Assembly (NCBI GenBank): GCA_025766275.1
Contig: JAFKAC010000025.1
Span: forward strand, 715,418 to 779,417
Direction of reading: 5' to 3'
From: Lactarius indigo
Taxonomy: Eukaryota; Basidiomycota; Agaricomycetes; Russulales; Russulaceae
DNA: 64,000 bases
Part shown: in pieces, positions 20,601 to 30,193 of the stretch
How positions within the stretch are numbered: the stretch's first letter is position 1
Layout of the letters: each line of letters begins with the position of its first letter
Notes under the pieces: generated by a model
What the model was told of the DNA's origin: nothing
Databases searched by the model: none
What the model saw: only the letters and a program-made list of their open reading frames with translations
Made by a program: the position numbers and the translations under genes

Positions 20601-22551
20601 AGATGGTTGGGGTCAGGACCACTACATCAGTGTTATCCCCTGCTCCGGTGTCGTGGTCAGGGCGTCTTGACAAGGCATCCGCATGGTTTTGGGGTCCAGG
20701 TTTGTGGTGAAGTTTGATGTGATAGTCTGCAAGTCTGGGGATGTAGCGCGCTACTCTCCTATTGATTTGTCGAGGGTGGCGATAATACTCTAGGTTTTTG
20801 TGGTCTGTAAACACTGTGATTTCGTGGGGGGATCCTAAAAGAAGGTGTCTCCAGTGTTCCAGTCCTCTGATTACTGCCAGGAGTTCCCTGTCATGGATGT
20901 CGTAGTTGCGCTCCGCTTCGGAAAATGATTTGGAGAAGTATCCCACAGCTTGTGGTTTGTTTCGGCTGTCTCTTTGTGTTAAGATTGCCCCTGTGGCGAA
21001 AGCGGAGGCATCTACTTCTAGTTCAAAAGGTTTGTCCATATCTGGTTGGCATAAGATGGGGTCTTTGCACACAAGCGTGATGAGAGCTTCTAAGGCTTCT
21101 GCTGCTCCCTTTGTCCATCTGAAGGGTCCTTCTGACGTCTTTATTGTGTCCGTGATGGGTTTTGCTAAGTGGGCGAAGTTGGGGATGAAGGGTCGCTGAT
21201 AACTTAACGTTCCCAACACGCTTCTTGCTTGTTTGACTGACTTGATGTCTCTTGGCCAGTCTCTTAGTCCTTCTACCTTCTTTGGGTCGATTTTGATTTG
21301 AGACCCATCGATGACAATGCCTAGGTAGTGGATCTTTCTTTGTTCGAACACGCATTTTGACGCTTTAAGGAAATAAGATTCCTTTTCACAGATTTCCAAG
21401 AATTCGTGTACAATTTGTCTGTGGCGTTCTGTATCTTCTTCTGTGGCTATCAGGACATCGTCCATGTACACAAATAGCTCTCTTGGGTATTTGTCCATAA
21501 GGGGTCGAAGTATTCTGCTCATGGTTCTTGCAAAGGTAGCTGGTGCATTTGTGAGGCCGAAGGTCATGACTCGAGGGATGAACAGCCCCCTTGGTGTCTT
21601 GAAGGCTGCCTTCCACTCGTCCTCCTCTTTTATGCGGATATTATGGTACCCCCATCTGATATCGAACTTTGAGAACAGTGTTTTCCCATTTAAGTTGGTC
21701 AGGATGTCGGAGATGAGAGGTAGTGGGTAAGTGTCTTTTATTGTCCAGGTGTTTAGGGGTCTGTAGTCCAGGATAGGGCGCAACCCTCCGTCTGTTTTCT
21801 TTCTGAAGAAGAAGGAGGAAGCGTAGGGGGAGCTCCCTTCATAGATGTATCCTTTTGCTATGTTTTCGTCGAGATATGCCTTCAACTCCTTGTCTTCTTC
21901 TGGAGTCAAGGGGTAGATTTTGCAGTTGATCTTGTTGGGTGCGTCTGGTTGCAATGTGATGGGATGGTCTTCTTCTCTTTCTGGGGGAAAGCGCTGTGCT
22001 TCTTCGTCTGAGAATACTTTGTTGTGGCGCTGGTATTCTTCTGGGATTGCAGTTTCTTTTACTGGGTCAAAGGTTGTTTTGGTTGCTGCCACTTTCGCTT
22101 CTTGGTGTCGCTTTCTTCGGAAGCGGTACCCTCCTGTCAGGATGGTGATGGCTTCTCCTTTCAGCTCTTGTTTCTTCCAGTCTATGTCTGGGTTTTCGTG
22201 TTCGAACCAGGGGTATCCAAAGATCATTCTGTCTTCCCCTAGGCTAGTTACAAAAAACTGGAAAGGAGTTTCTTCTTCTCCTCTTTTTATCCATAGCTGG
22301 CATGTTTCTGTCATGGTGCCATCTTTGTTTAGCGATCCATCTACATTCCGGACCAATCTGGGTGGTTTCAGAGGAGTGGTTCCTAGTCCAAGTTTTTGGA
22401 TTAGGTTTCGGTCGATTAGGTTGTCTGTTGCACCGCTGTCTAGCAGCACATTTATGCGAGCTTCTTTGTAGTAAAGGCGAACGAGGACTTTGATTGTCAT
22501 AGCACTATCGCGAACACTATACATTGAATTGGCCTCCCTGTCAGCTCTCAC
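17683..22551 (-). CDS. El1 pol polyprotein: PR-RT-RNaseH-IN-chromodomain plus C-terminal extension
   Basis: This is an open frame of about 1622 codons. Domains by approximate residue: aspartic protease LLDSGATDNLID (35-45); reverse transcriptase with FVYMDDVLIAT (360); RNase H (LEVDASAFATGAILTQ, 512); integrase zinc HHCC (GHPG, CATCQSNK, 715-760) and catalytic core (DFITKLP 790, SDRDPRF 847, GQSERTNQW 880); chromodomain (WEVEKILETRR, FLIKWKGYSD, 1070-1110). A 500-residue extension then carries HYGLPLFLLP near 1335, a coiled coil (about 1380-1450), a basic KKRRKRRANKK patch (1500) and three or four zinc knuckles (CYRCQSEDHLSFAC, CWRCSSTDHFPYQC, CGKCFTSNSHEEIKC, CRKCGAHGPF). The frame overlaps the gag stop by one base step and has its first ATG about 27 nt later. 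It looks fully intact. Confidence 0.95.
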   Translation of the reverse strand: MRADREANSMYSVRDSAMTIKVLVRLYYKEARINVLLDSGATDNLIDRNLIQKLGLGTTPLKPPRLVRNVDGSLNKDGTMTETCQLWIKRGEEETPFQFFVTSLGEDRMIFGYPWFEHENPDIDWKKQELKGEAITILTGGYRFRRKRHQEAKVAATKTTFDPVKETAIPEEYQRHNKVFSDEEAQRFPPEREEDHPITLQPDAPNKINCKIYPLTPEEDKELKAYLDENIAKGYIYEGSSPYASSFFFRKKTDGGLRPILDYRPLNTWTIKDTYPLPLISDILTNLNGKTLFSKFDIRWGYHNIRIKEEDEWKAAFKTPRGLFIPRVMTFGLTNAPATFARTMSRILRPLMDKYPRELFVYMDDVLIATEEDTERHRQIVHEFLEICEKESYFLKASKCVFEQRKIHYLGIVIDGSQIKIDPKKVEGLRDWPRDIKSVKQARSVLGTLSYQRPFIPNFAHLAKPITDTIKTSEGPFRWTKGAAEALEALITLVCKDPILCQPDMDKPFELEVDASAFATGAILTQRDSRNKPQAVGYFSKSFSEAERNYDIHDRELLAVIRGLEHWRHLLLGSPHEITVFTDHKNLEYYRHPRQINRRVARYIPRLADYHIKLHHKPGPQNHADALSRRPDHDTGAGDNTDVVVLTPTIFANSALSIRIDDRVMAHQLDHQDTLDEWAAPFHLVKQGKHWWRGDKLVVVDNTPLKRGVISLFHDTKTAGHPGITKTLWLVSQDFWWPNMKDDISAYVKGCATCQSNKNFPGNPKPPIFPIKTNPEALPFETIALDFITKLPQSEDNDTILTITDHDCSKAAFFIPCSETIDAEGVAKLYAKTVLPHYGLPRRVISDRDPRFTAKFIKELCRVLDIEQNISTAYHPQTDGQSERTNQWLEQYLRMFINHQQDNWTELLPLAQYTHNSWPSATTKKAPYELILGYIPRVHQPERTTTVPGTQERLERIQEARRTAQAAITHAQSLYKGSSRFEQHAEGDSMWLDARNLKTTHPSFKLAPKRYGPFRVTKKISATTYALKLPHQWRIHPVFHASLLMPYKETSIHGKNFTEPPPDLVDGEQEWEVEKILETRRHRNQLQFLIKWKGYSDAHNSWEPEKNLNAPELIQEHFESNPRSEGAKQWLKRKEVTVRTATTFPTSFLTMPSRSSSVEHLVARAMERGSFDETPSVTPSSGYSPFPARPPSLPSLIQEPQPIDPTMPSVIETEGGGIALRVPPPGHTAPPTPEIHRPTTSPPDPRVAMARLSEITNNPIMDALPINYERMHIAAEEDDDPGYPFFLNDPWSSRYVHFLIPDDADPTSYIRKDAKWIKISENKEDVIGTMGKNLPHYGLPLFLLPRDDDPHNPAPPITPAQMQNLDEASPTARQVDEVLEDLKDDRLTAEISRTRRLLRNQKALRKEIEGLYKTMEPLKRHLLNMDMQLTSTRRRLQEHKAYVRIADRWLTLHPPPPEEETHPFEVHPIPAPAPPRYHSMPRLHDEPEGPSPSAERKKRRKRRANKKETGTIRLCYRCQSEDHLSFACPQKQKFCWRCSSTDHFPYQCLWPAPEERTQWCGKCFTSNSHEEIKCPKYENCRKCGAHGPFNFLRQHRCPLPRESTPSNNVDNDVYDLMDFEAL

Positions 22552-23669
22552 AGGTCAGCATCGCAAAAATCCTGATCTAAGGCATAGTAGCGTCTTTTTT
22601 CATCCTCAGTCATGCCTTGGACGAGTGCATGGGCTTGTCGGACTTTATCTTCGGTTGTGGTAGCAGCCACTGATGAGGTGCTTGCTTCTGGGGTGTATGG
22701 GGGTGCAGTGTCCGCTTCTTGGGTGTCTGTGGCTCTGGCTTTGGTTTGGTTGGTGGTGTTTTGTCGTTGACAGTTCCTAGCCATATGTCCTTGCTGTCTG
22801 CATTTGAAGCAGCGTCCTTCTTTCATGAGAGTTTTCTTTTCTTCTTCAGTAAGCTTCTTAAAGGGGGTGGAGGTGGTGGCATCCACATCCATCGCATTTG
22901 GGTCTCGCTTTGGTCGTCCTTGGTGGACATTCTGGGTTGGCCCTGGGTTTCTATTCCCTGGTCTGGCTTTTAGTAGCTTCCAGCGTTGGTGTTCTGCTCT
23001 GGCAGCAGTTTGCCACTCGTCCATGGTGTTTGGGATGGTGGTTCGCATGAGGCAAGCACGATACAGTCCTGTGGGTAGTCCTCTTTTGAAGAATTCCACT
23101 GTTCCAGGGGCATCTCTTGCCCATCCTGCTATTCCTGCAAGGTGTTCAAAGTCGAGGATGTAACTGTCCAATGCTCCACCCTGCATCGTCAAACTGATGA
23201 GCTTCTGATAGGCTCTTTCTTTGTTTAGAGTGTCGGTCCAGTCTCTGTCGAAGGTGTCAAGAAAACCGTCCCAAAGATCTTTGCTGTTTTTGGTGAGGGC
23301 TTTGGTGGGGTCTGCTAGTGCCGCTTCCATGTCATCTTCGGTTTGGTTGACCCACAGCTGTACACCGGGTCCTTTGAACATTGTAAGGGCGAATAGTACC
23401 CGTGCATAAGGTTCTTTGATGAGTTCATTCTCGCTATTTAACTTGATGTATCGTAGTAGTTCTCGTTTGAACTGACCACTCTCTGTTCTATCTCCGGTGA
23501 ACGGAGTAGGGGGTGCTCCTTTGAGTCCTCCTGAGCTTGTTGTTGGTGTTCCTCCTGTTCCGGTGCTTGAGCCGGTACCTGTGCCAGTGCCTGTAGCGTT
23601 TATGGCTGACATGGTAAGTGTTGGCTGTGGTGTGGTGGGGATCTGGGGTGGTTCGACTGGGGAGGACAA
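22548..23669 (-). CDS. El1 Gag
   Basis: A 373-residue capsid/nucleocapsid protein. A Gly/Thr-repeat N-terminus (GTGTGTGSSTGTG) precedes a retrotransposon Gag domain (PFTGDRTESGQFKREL, AYQKLISLTMQGG, FKRGLPTGLYRACL) and one CCHC knuckle, CFKCRQQGHMARNC, near residue 290. The stop TGA (22548-22550) overlaps a GTG in the pol frame. The frame stays open upstream of the ATG for some distance (to about 24000), encoding an acidic Ser/Pro-rich stretch, so translation may start further upstream or after a spliced leader. Confidence 0.92.
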   Translation of the reverse strand: MSSPVEPPQIPTTPQPTLTMSAINATGTGTGTGSSTGTGGTPTTSSGGLKGAPPTPFTGDRTESGQFKRELLRYIKLNSENELIKEPYARVLFALTMFKGPGVQLWVNQTEDDMEAALADPTKALTKNSKDLWDGFLDTFDRDWTDTLNKERAYQKLISLTMQGGALDSYILDFEHLAGIAGWARDAPGTVEFFKRGLPTGLYRACLMRTTIPNTMDEWQTAARAEHQRWKLLKARPGNRNPGPTQNVHQGRPKRDPNAMDVDATTSTPFKKLTEEEKKTLMKEGRCFKCRQQGHMARNCQRQNTTNQTKARATDTQEADTAPPYTPEASTSSVAATTTEDKVRQAHALVQGMTEDEKRRYYALDQDFCDADL

Positions 23670-24433
23670 TCTGATTGGTGGTAGTGGGGCTGGGAATCCT
23701 TCTTCTGCTGGGGATGGTTCTATCCAGATAGGGATAGTGGGGCTGGTTTGTGACGAAGCTTGTGTGGGTACTGTAATGTCTAGGCGGTGTTCTGAGGAGT
23801 GGGATAGTTCTGAGTGTGATTCCGCTTCGTCTGAGCTGGGTTCCTCTGATGAGTCTTGTTGTAGTCCGTATGTTCCCCTAGTGTTTCTTGGTGCTGCGGA
23901 TGATTGTTGTGTGGGCGTTTCTGGGTTCTGTTCGTCTTCTTCGTTCCACCAGCCTAGTCCTTCAGCAAATCTGTGTGGTGTGATGTTTATGGCTCTGGTG
24001 TGGTATGTATTCTGAAAGTATCGGAGGATGTATCAGTTGTTGTTGATGAATTCCACTGGTCTGAGTTCGCCTTTGATGAGGCACTTGTAACAAGGTGGTC
24101 TGCCTGATGTTGTGGCCCAGCAAGCTCCTTTTCCTAGTTGACTGCTTTTAACGTGGTGTGGGAGGTCGTCTTGTGTTCTGGTTGTGACTGGGGTCCAATC
24201 GTTGTCTGATTCAAAGGTGACACTGATGCTAGCCACGATTGTGGTCTGTCTTGGGTGCTGATTTGTGTAAGGGGATGGCTGAAGCGGCCTCTTGTGTCAA
24301 GGAGGATCCGTCGCCCGGCTATGCCATCGTTTTCTGGGTTCTGTGGAGTGTCTGGTTGTTGGCTGATGCGTCCTCTTGGATCGTCGCCCACTCTGCTGTG
24401 TAGCAGTAGTGTCTTGGGTGTGTTGGGAGTTGT
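23670..24433 (-). other. El1 leader / possible Gag N-terminal extension
   Basis: Between the primer-binding site and the Gag ATG are about 760 bp. The Gag frame is open back to about 24000 (LGWWNEEDEQNPETP, HSELSHSSEHR). Two short overlapping frames lie at 24033-24391, one with a Cys-rich patch (CWATTSGRPPCYKC). Whether these are translated or joined by splicing is not shown by the sequence. Confidence 0.4.
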
Positions 24434-24444
24434 AGACTTGGCTT
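24434..24444 (-). promoter_or_regulatory. El1 primer-binding site, self-complementary to its own LTR
   Basis: The minus strand directly after the 5' LTR reads T then AAGCCAAGTCT. This 11-mer is the exact reverse complement of AGACTTGGCTT in the element's own LTR (minus strand, plus coordinates 24788-24798). This is the arrangement of Tf1-type self-priming rather than tRNA priming. Confidence 0.7.
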
Positions 24445-24445
24445 A

Positions 24446-25024
24446 TGTTACGCCCTAGCAGGGGCGCGGGTTCTAAAGGTTCTGAATCACACAGGTATCA
24501 AGCGAAGACTTCTGTTGTCTTATTGCTATGAAATACGAGTGATAAAAGTGTGGCACAAGGTGCAGCACGGCTCTGCTATGTAGGACTCCTCGTCCGAAGT
24601 GTCTAACACTTCTCTACACTTGGTCTTGCTAGTGCGCAGAGTATAACAGGTGTAACGCGTTGATATAGTTCAACTGCAAAGACTTTGAAGTGTCCTGGTT
24701 AAGGACTGAGGTAGGGGATGCACAAGAAGAGAGGGATAAGGCGAGGTCACACCAAAGTACGAAGGCAAGGTTGCTAGATTGCAAACGAAGCCAAGTCTGG
24801 CTTCCTACGGTCTATGGTACAGGTTTATATAGGACAGGGTTCCAAACAACATGAACACAAGTCCACACAATATCAAAGAGACTAAACGGAGTAAACAGAA
24901 GTTCGGATCAAAGAAACAGCGCCACTAGTAACAGTAGCTCCTTTGGTAACAAAGTATGGTACAGAAGGGGAAAGGCAGGGTGGAGACATACTGTGGCTTA
25001 GGTCCGAAGCGTCGGATCATAACA
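24446..25024 (-). repeat. El1 5' LTR with promoter
   Basis: A 579-bp LTR. The minus strand has TATATAAA at 24831-24824. 33 nt after its first T begins AGACTTGGCTT, the segment matching the primer-binding site. GAAGCC and GGCTTC flank the start as a small hairpin. Confidence 0.9.
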
Positions 25025-26466
25025 CATTATGTCGACCTCTCTACCCGACGCCAACCTCATCACCGCATCCCGAAGATTTTTGTTCAGTCCTGTGGTAGGG
25101 AAGGTGGCTGGCGTCAGTCTCATGCCCCTGTAATCGAGTGCGCGTGTTACCGCCAAGTTAACCAGGCTCACCTTTGACCGTCTCAGGGGCGACCTGCCCA
25201 GTGAGCACTTTATACATTTCTCCGATATTCCCCAGCTGTTCCTTCAACACGTCCCCACTTGGCTTGTCCCCAAAGGCAGTTGCGAGCACCATCAGGCGGT
25301 CTACTTTCCTGAACCACGGCTGAAAATCGGCCGCCTTTGGTCTGTAGTCGTTATCGAAACGACTGAGCTCTAGAAAGCGGTCCATCGTCAATATACACTG
25401 AAGGTGCATTGTTACTTACTCTCATACTCCTGTTTGACTTCCTCCTTGCCTTTCTCCAGCTGAGCGTATTGGGTCTTCACTGCCTTTCGCGTCTGGTTCC
25501 AAATGTACGATAGCAACATCGAGACGAAGCTGCTGATGTCAGGTTTGACAAATGGGTGTGCGATGTCAGGGTCCACAAACGCGTCATTGCCGAACAACGC
25601 CTCCGCGATTGCTTCCACTGCTTGTCCGATCTGGGCGTCCTTCATCGTCGGCACCTTGTCTACCTGGGCAATACAACTCATTGAGCGCTCACATACACAA
25701 GGCAATCATTATCCCCTCGACTCACCGTTCCAAATCCCATGACCATCTGTCGTGGGTGGCGTCCGTGTATGTCCAATACTGCCTCCACATCCTTCCGAAC
25801 CCGCCAGCCTGGGTATTTTGTCTTGAACCACTTCACCCATGCGTCCTTCCCCACCTTGTCATTGTCTTCTTCCTGGGCGAGCTCTTTGATCCGTTCATGA
25901 TAGGCTGTCATTCCGTGCACCCGGCTGGCCAGCGCTCTCACAGCCTCCAGCTCGCGGGGATCTAGTCCAGTCTCTGTCGAGGCATCGGCGGAGAAAGGTG
26001 GGACAGCGTCTTTTGTACGCTCTCTCCAAACGGGGTAGTCCCATATGGTTTTACCAATAGCAAAGACTGCATCGGCGACCGTTCCAGAGGGCATAGCAAG
26101 GTGAGAGCAAAATAAAAGTGCCTGGTTTTCAGCCTGAGAAAAGTGGGATTCGCAGAGTTTGCGTTGACAGACACCCCGCACTATATACCTCCTCCCCCAC
26201 CAGCGTGGTGCCTCAAAGGCCCATCCCTCACATACACATCATTGAATCTCCACGTCAGCGTTGTTGGTGGCAGCCACGTAGTTCTCGTCAAAAGGTTCCT
26301 ATCATCTACCCGGCAGATTCTTGGATCACTTCATTTGAGCCATGCATGGTAGCGTTCGTTCTTGTGTCGCCCCCTCCACATTCTTGCTCCACGTCGCCCT
26401 TCCATATGGATTTTTCTAGTATCACTTCAGCTTCAGCTTTAATCCCACACTTGATTCCACAGCAGC

Positions 26467-26650
26467 ACGACAGCGTGTTGTCTCGCTCTGGCTCCTTAAC
26501 AAAACTTCTATGCCAGCTCATCGCTCCTTCCTTCGTGCCTGTCAGCGTTCACGTCCTCATTTTTTTTCATTCCTGCCTACCCTTCTGCTGTTCCTTTCCT
26601 ATACCCTTTTCCATCTCCACCTTATCGCACTGGCGTGTCGTAAGCCTGGC
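26467..26650 (+). repeat. Diverged 5'-flank repeat, copy 2
   Basis: Matches 10108-10292 on the same strand (shared ACGACAGCGTGT, CTCTATGCCAGCTCAT, TTCTGCTGTxCCTT and CACCTTATCG). Here it points away from the SNF2 gene, whose ATG is about 370 bp to the left, and no related coding region follows it. Confidence 0.75.
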
Positions 26651-28139
26651 TGGCGGTGGGAGCCACGTATCAGAAAAAACATGTCACTTTTTTGAGCCCC
26701 TCTCAGTTTCCAGATGTGGCAGAAGCGGTAGAAGCTGGAAAGGGGTTTTTGCTTTCGGTAAGCATGGCCCAAATCTTCCGAAGGACCCCTGGATGTGCAA
26801 TACCTTTCAAAGTTCTGCTAGAAGGATACTTACCGGTCTGCAGCTTGGCAAAAGATACTGAGAGGGTCACTCGAAAGATCATTCAAAGAACATGAGAAAT
26901 AATAATGTCTTCTGCGTAAACACTAAAACACACTAAGCTGAATATCACTACGCTGGATATGCTGTCCCCGCCATCCTCGCCGCCGCCGTCTCGTGCGCTT
27001 CATCGTCGCGCACTTCGTCGTCGATCATCGCCGTTATGGCTGTGGCTGCGGCTGTCTTCAGCGCACGCTTCGTCGTCGCGGTTGTCATGGCCATGGTCGC
27101 GTTATTGTCACTTCGTCGCTGTGGTTGCGTCGTTGTAATTGCCATCACTGTTGCTGTCGGCAACAGAGTCAGGGTGGTAGCAATGTGATCCGGGGAGGCG
27201 GGGGAGTTGCCGCAATGACCAGGTACAGTGATGGGGTAGCGGCAGTTGGGAAAGACGGGGTCGGTGCATCGTTGCATGGGCAAAGGAGTCGATGCGGTAG
27301 CAACTGGCGAATGGGAGTGCTTTCATGCGCGCAAGGAACGGCGGCAATGTTGTGGCTGCCGTTGTCCTACCCTCGATGAGACAGAACGGAGGGAAACAAG
27401 AAAAAACAAAACAAAGCTAAATGTTTTGTAAGTGGCGCAAAGTGGGAGTGGTAACTCGTAAGTGGTGATGTACTGGCGGGTGTAAAGGGTGCCCTGTGGA
27501 TGCGCGAGCTGGAATGGAGATGGCAGGGATAAACATTACCTTTTTGTGGGTGGTACTACAGTAGGTACAGTGAGCGACTCGCGTGTACCTTCGAGGGGTA
27601 TGAGGGACAGGTAGGTGGTCATGAGGCGTAAAGGCGGGGGAGAAGGCGAAGGCAGGATGTACACACTGGTTTGTAAAACGGCAGCTTCAGAGTTGCAACG
27701 ATGATGTGGCGATGGTGATGACTGGGGCAGTAGCATCAAAGGGCACCTTGTCAGCCAACATGGTCTTCTGTATGCAGTTCTATGGATAGTTGCAGTTGTG
27801 GAGCGTGGAGCGGGGCAGCTGTGAAGCGGTTGGGGTGAATGAAGGCGTGGTAACGTACTACTGTATCACATACAAGCTATTGCAAATGCACAACCTTTCT
27901 GTGCACGCAGATCCCAATGATCTTCCAGAAAAAGTAGAGATCTGCCAAAACAGGGTGTTAGTGCATGTAAAGGAGACTTACTATGACAATTTTGGACTGA
28001 CCAGGTTGAAGCGATCAACTTGTGGAAAGGAACGAAGTGAAAAGCATCCCACAGGTGACAGACACGTGACGCCCAGTAAAAAAGGAAAGTCAGGATTAGT
28101 CACCAGCGGTCCGGCAGGGGTCGCACTATGAACGAAAAA
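26651..28139. other. Non-coding stretch left of the Plavaka element
   Basis: Contains a trinucleotide-biased zone at about 26960-27140 (GTCGTC/GCCGCC-like) and many short frames with simple composition. No gene was recognised. Confidence 0.4.
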
Positions 28140-28560
28140 TTGGATGAAATTCATCCTAAAATTAAGAATTAAATTAAGTCTTCCGTAGGATGACTGTAGG
28201 ATGACCGTAGATGAATATTAGATGGTTTTCAGTATCAGATAGGATGACGAAATAGGCTTAAATAGATCCAAGATATGGCCAAAAGCAGCAACCCAAAAGT
28301 GAGACACTGTAAGCCGATCTTAGGATGAAAATCAGTAGATACTATTGGATGAAAATCAGCCTCAGTTTCAACTGAAAATCAGTCTCGATCGTTGGATGAA
28401 TATCAGTATCGGGCTTTGGATGAAAACCAGTCTCTATATTTAGCTGAAAATAAGGACCGATCTTTGGATGAAAATCATTCCATATCATTGGATGATAATC
28501 ATCAATAATCATCATTCCGTTGGATGACTTTCAGCACGCCTTATGTTGATATTCATCCAC
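28140..28560. repeat. Left terminal/subterminal repeat zone of the Plavaka element
   Basis: About a dozen copies of (T)GGATGA or AGATGA, many followed by AAATCAG or a similar string (TGGATGAAAATCAG, TGGATGAATATCAG, TAGGATGACxG), in about 420 bp. Such arrays are probable transposase-binding sites. Confidence 0.85.
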
Positions 28561-28831
28561 AAACTATTCTATAATAGTGTTTAGAAAGATATAATAATAT
28601 AAACAATATACCGATTACGACCAGATCAGCCTGGGTATTTATCATCGCTGCCCCAGCCCCAGAAGGATCTCCAACCTCAGGAATCGAAGTTGAAGCTCTA
28701 CACCTGCGTGCGCACTGGCACGTGCTCAAAGCTGTCATCATGAGGTAAGCTTAAGGGGATCCGGACATGCGTGTATGAGGGTGGAAAATGGCACATACCA
28801 TTAACGTTGTGTTGAGCTGCGGCCTCAAGGC

Positions 28832-30016
28832 CTATTCCTCCATATCCACCTCATTGATATCCAAAACCCTAACGTCCTCGGGCTCATCACTCTCACCTGC
28901 GTGGCTGTCAATCTCGAGCTCTTGACTCGCCTTTTGCTTTCCGTTGGCCCTCAAGCTGAAGCGTGTTTTTGCAGTAGTAGCAGTACCGGTATTGGACTTC
29001 TGCTTCTTCCTCAGCTGCTGGGTGGCTACAGTTACTGATGCTGCACGTTTGGATTTTGAACCCGTGGCGACCGCGGACGTATCGGCCAATTCATCGCTGT
29101 CATTGGTTCCTTCCTTGTCGTCATCCGACTGGGGTGCTGGTGTGGCTTTGGCACTGCTGTGCCCTCGTGGGCGTCTCTTAGCCGCATTGATCTTCAAGTA
29201 AGCGTACTTCTCTGGTACTTCAAGATAGCCAGAGCGATAAGAATGGCCCCGCTTATTCTTCAACAACTGCTTGGCGAGCTCTTCTGTTGCCCAGTCGTTG
29301 GAGAACCTCTTCAAGTAGGGCGCTTGTTCACGAGCCTGGAATACAAGGTACGTTTAGATATCGCCGTTAGTACTGCTTGAACTCACTGCTTGATAAAGTT
29401 TCGCTTTTTTGCTAGCTGGGATATCTGCCCATCGCACTTCCCAATTTATCCCCGCTGCTGCAACCATATCCGTTACAAGACGCTAAATAATGATAAGTTT
29501 CTGTCCCGCTTGCAAGCTTCACACGTGAATGCACCCTGATCGCATGGTACCTAGGCTTGTCGTTCGACAACTTCATCCCGTTTTGGATGTTTGTTCCTTT
29601 GGGCGGGTGCTCAATCTTGGGCAACGAGGCGGCGGTGATAGCAGAAGCCTCGGTAATCTCTTTGGTAAGTGTTTCCTTCTGTGCCTCGAGTGCTTTGAGT
29701 TCCTCTAATCCCACCGTGTAAGCCCTGGGTTATCATCTTTCTTGTCTCGCGCTGTCTCACCTTTGGCCTTTTCGATCTGCGCCATGATATCATTCTCGTC
29801 TTCCTCAGCAACACCCTGACTACCATTTGCAGGAGGGGTCTGGGTAGCAGACGCTGGTTTGGCCTGCTGGCCAGGCCCCTTTTTACCCTCTGTAACATGA
29901 GCCCGGGTGAGTTGACAACTTGTATTCAATTGTTCGGACTTACTTTGCTTATTTCCAGCTGCTGTGGACCTTCTTGTACGTTTCGGGGGGGCATCTTCAT
30001 CCATGTTAAGAGGCAT
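28832..30016 (-). pseudogene. Plavaka-element accessory gene, unknown function, frameshifted
   Basis: ATG at 30016 begins MPLNMDEDAPPKRTRR. A clean 54-nt intron (29890-29943) precedes an exon with an acidic/basic linker (EEDENDIMAQIEKAKGE). At about 29728 the frame must shift by one base (a C seems missing) to continue as GLEELKALEAQKETLTKEI, a coiled coil. Further short introns lead to WEVRWADIPASKKAKLYQ, then REQAPYLKRFSNDWATEEL and NKRGHSYRSGYLEVPEKYAYL, and a Ser/Lys-rich acidic tail ending DINEVDMEE. It looks like a nuclear, possibly DNA-associated protein. It diverges from the transposase with about 180 bp between their starts, so they probably share a promoter region. Confidence 0.6.
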
Positions 30017-30193
30017 GTATGCAATATAACTGACTCAAGCGGGAACAGGTTACGGCGGGGGGTGGGGTGAAATGGTTCGTTTTTTCCTCAGTTCAACTTG
30101 ACAAAATATTGTGCACATGCAACAATTCGAATTCAACTCTATTGATTCTATTTGGGCTGCTTCCGCCCGCTCTGTTCTACAAGTCCTGGCAAT

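Larger units (their letters stand above)
17073..25029 (-). mobile_element. El1: young full-length Ty3/gypsy chromovirus with 5-bp target duplication
   Basis: LTRs of 579 bp lie at 17078-17656 and 24446-25024; reading them side by side I find no difference. The flanking 5-mers are both CATTA (17073-17077 and 25025-25029). Transcription is on the minus strand, so the right LTR is the 5' LTR. Gag and pol are intact in two overlapping frames. The element sits inside a coding exon of the SNF2 gene; removing it and one CATTA restores that exon in frame. Identical LTRs imply very recent insertion. Confidence 0.95.
13424..26094 (-). pseudogene. SNF2-family DNA-dependent ATPase/helicase gene split by El1
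   Basis: The gene starts at ATG 26094. N-terminal exons are about 26094-25726, 25663-25420, 25369-25172 and 25089-25025. Coding resumes across the 7.95-kb insertion at 17077 in the same frame (VDI then MCQQLSERLELE). Helicase motifs follow in order: I DDVGLGKTVQ (about 16735), II IDEAH (16130), III GMTATP (16060), V NVGSVGLNIAFANI (14945), VI QQLIGHIWRHPQP (14800; the usual R of GRIWR is H). A basic nuclear-type C-terminus follows (NKKRKVE, RRGKPK). Introns between exons are clean GT-AG of about 40-80 nt. Two in-frame TGA codons interrupt the tail, at 13990-13992 and 13685-13687; reading through both continues a serine- and lysine-rich tail to 13424. The product would be a chromatin-remodelling ATPase-like protein, with an unknown N-terminal domain also found at 10400. 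It is disrupted by the insertion. Confidence 0.85.

Noticed and set aside
22530..22565. Classical -1 frameshift signal for El1 gag-pol
   Set aside because: No X XXY YYZ heptamer fits, and a stop in the pol frame just upstream leaves no room.
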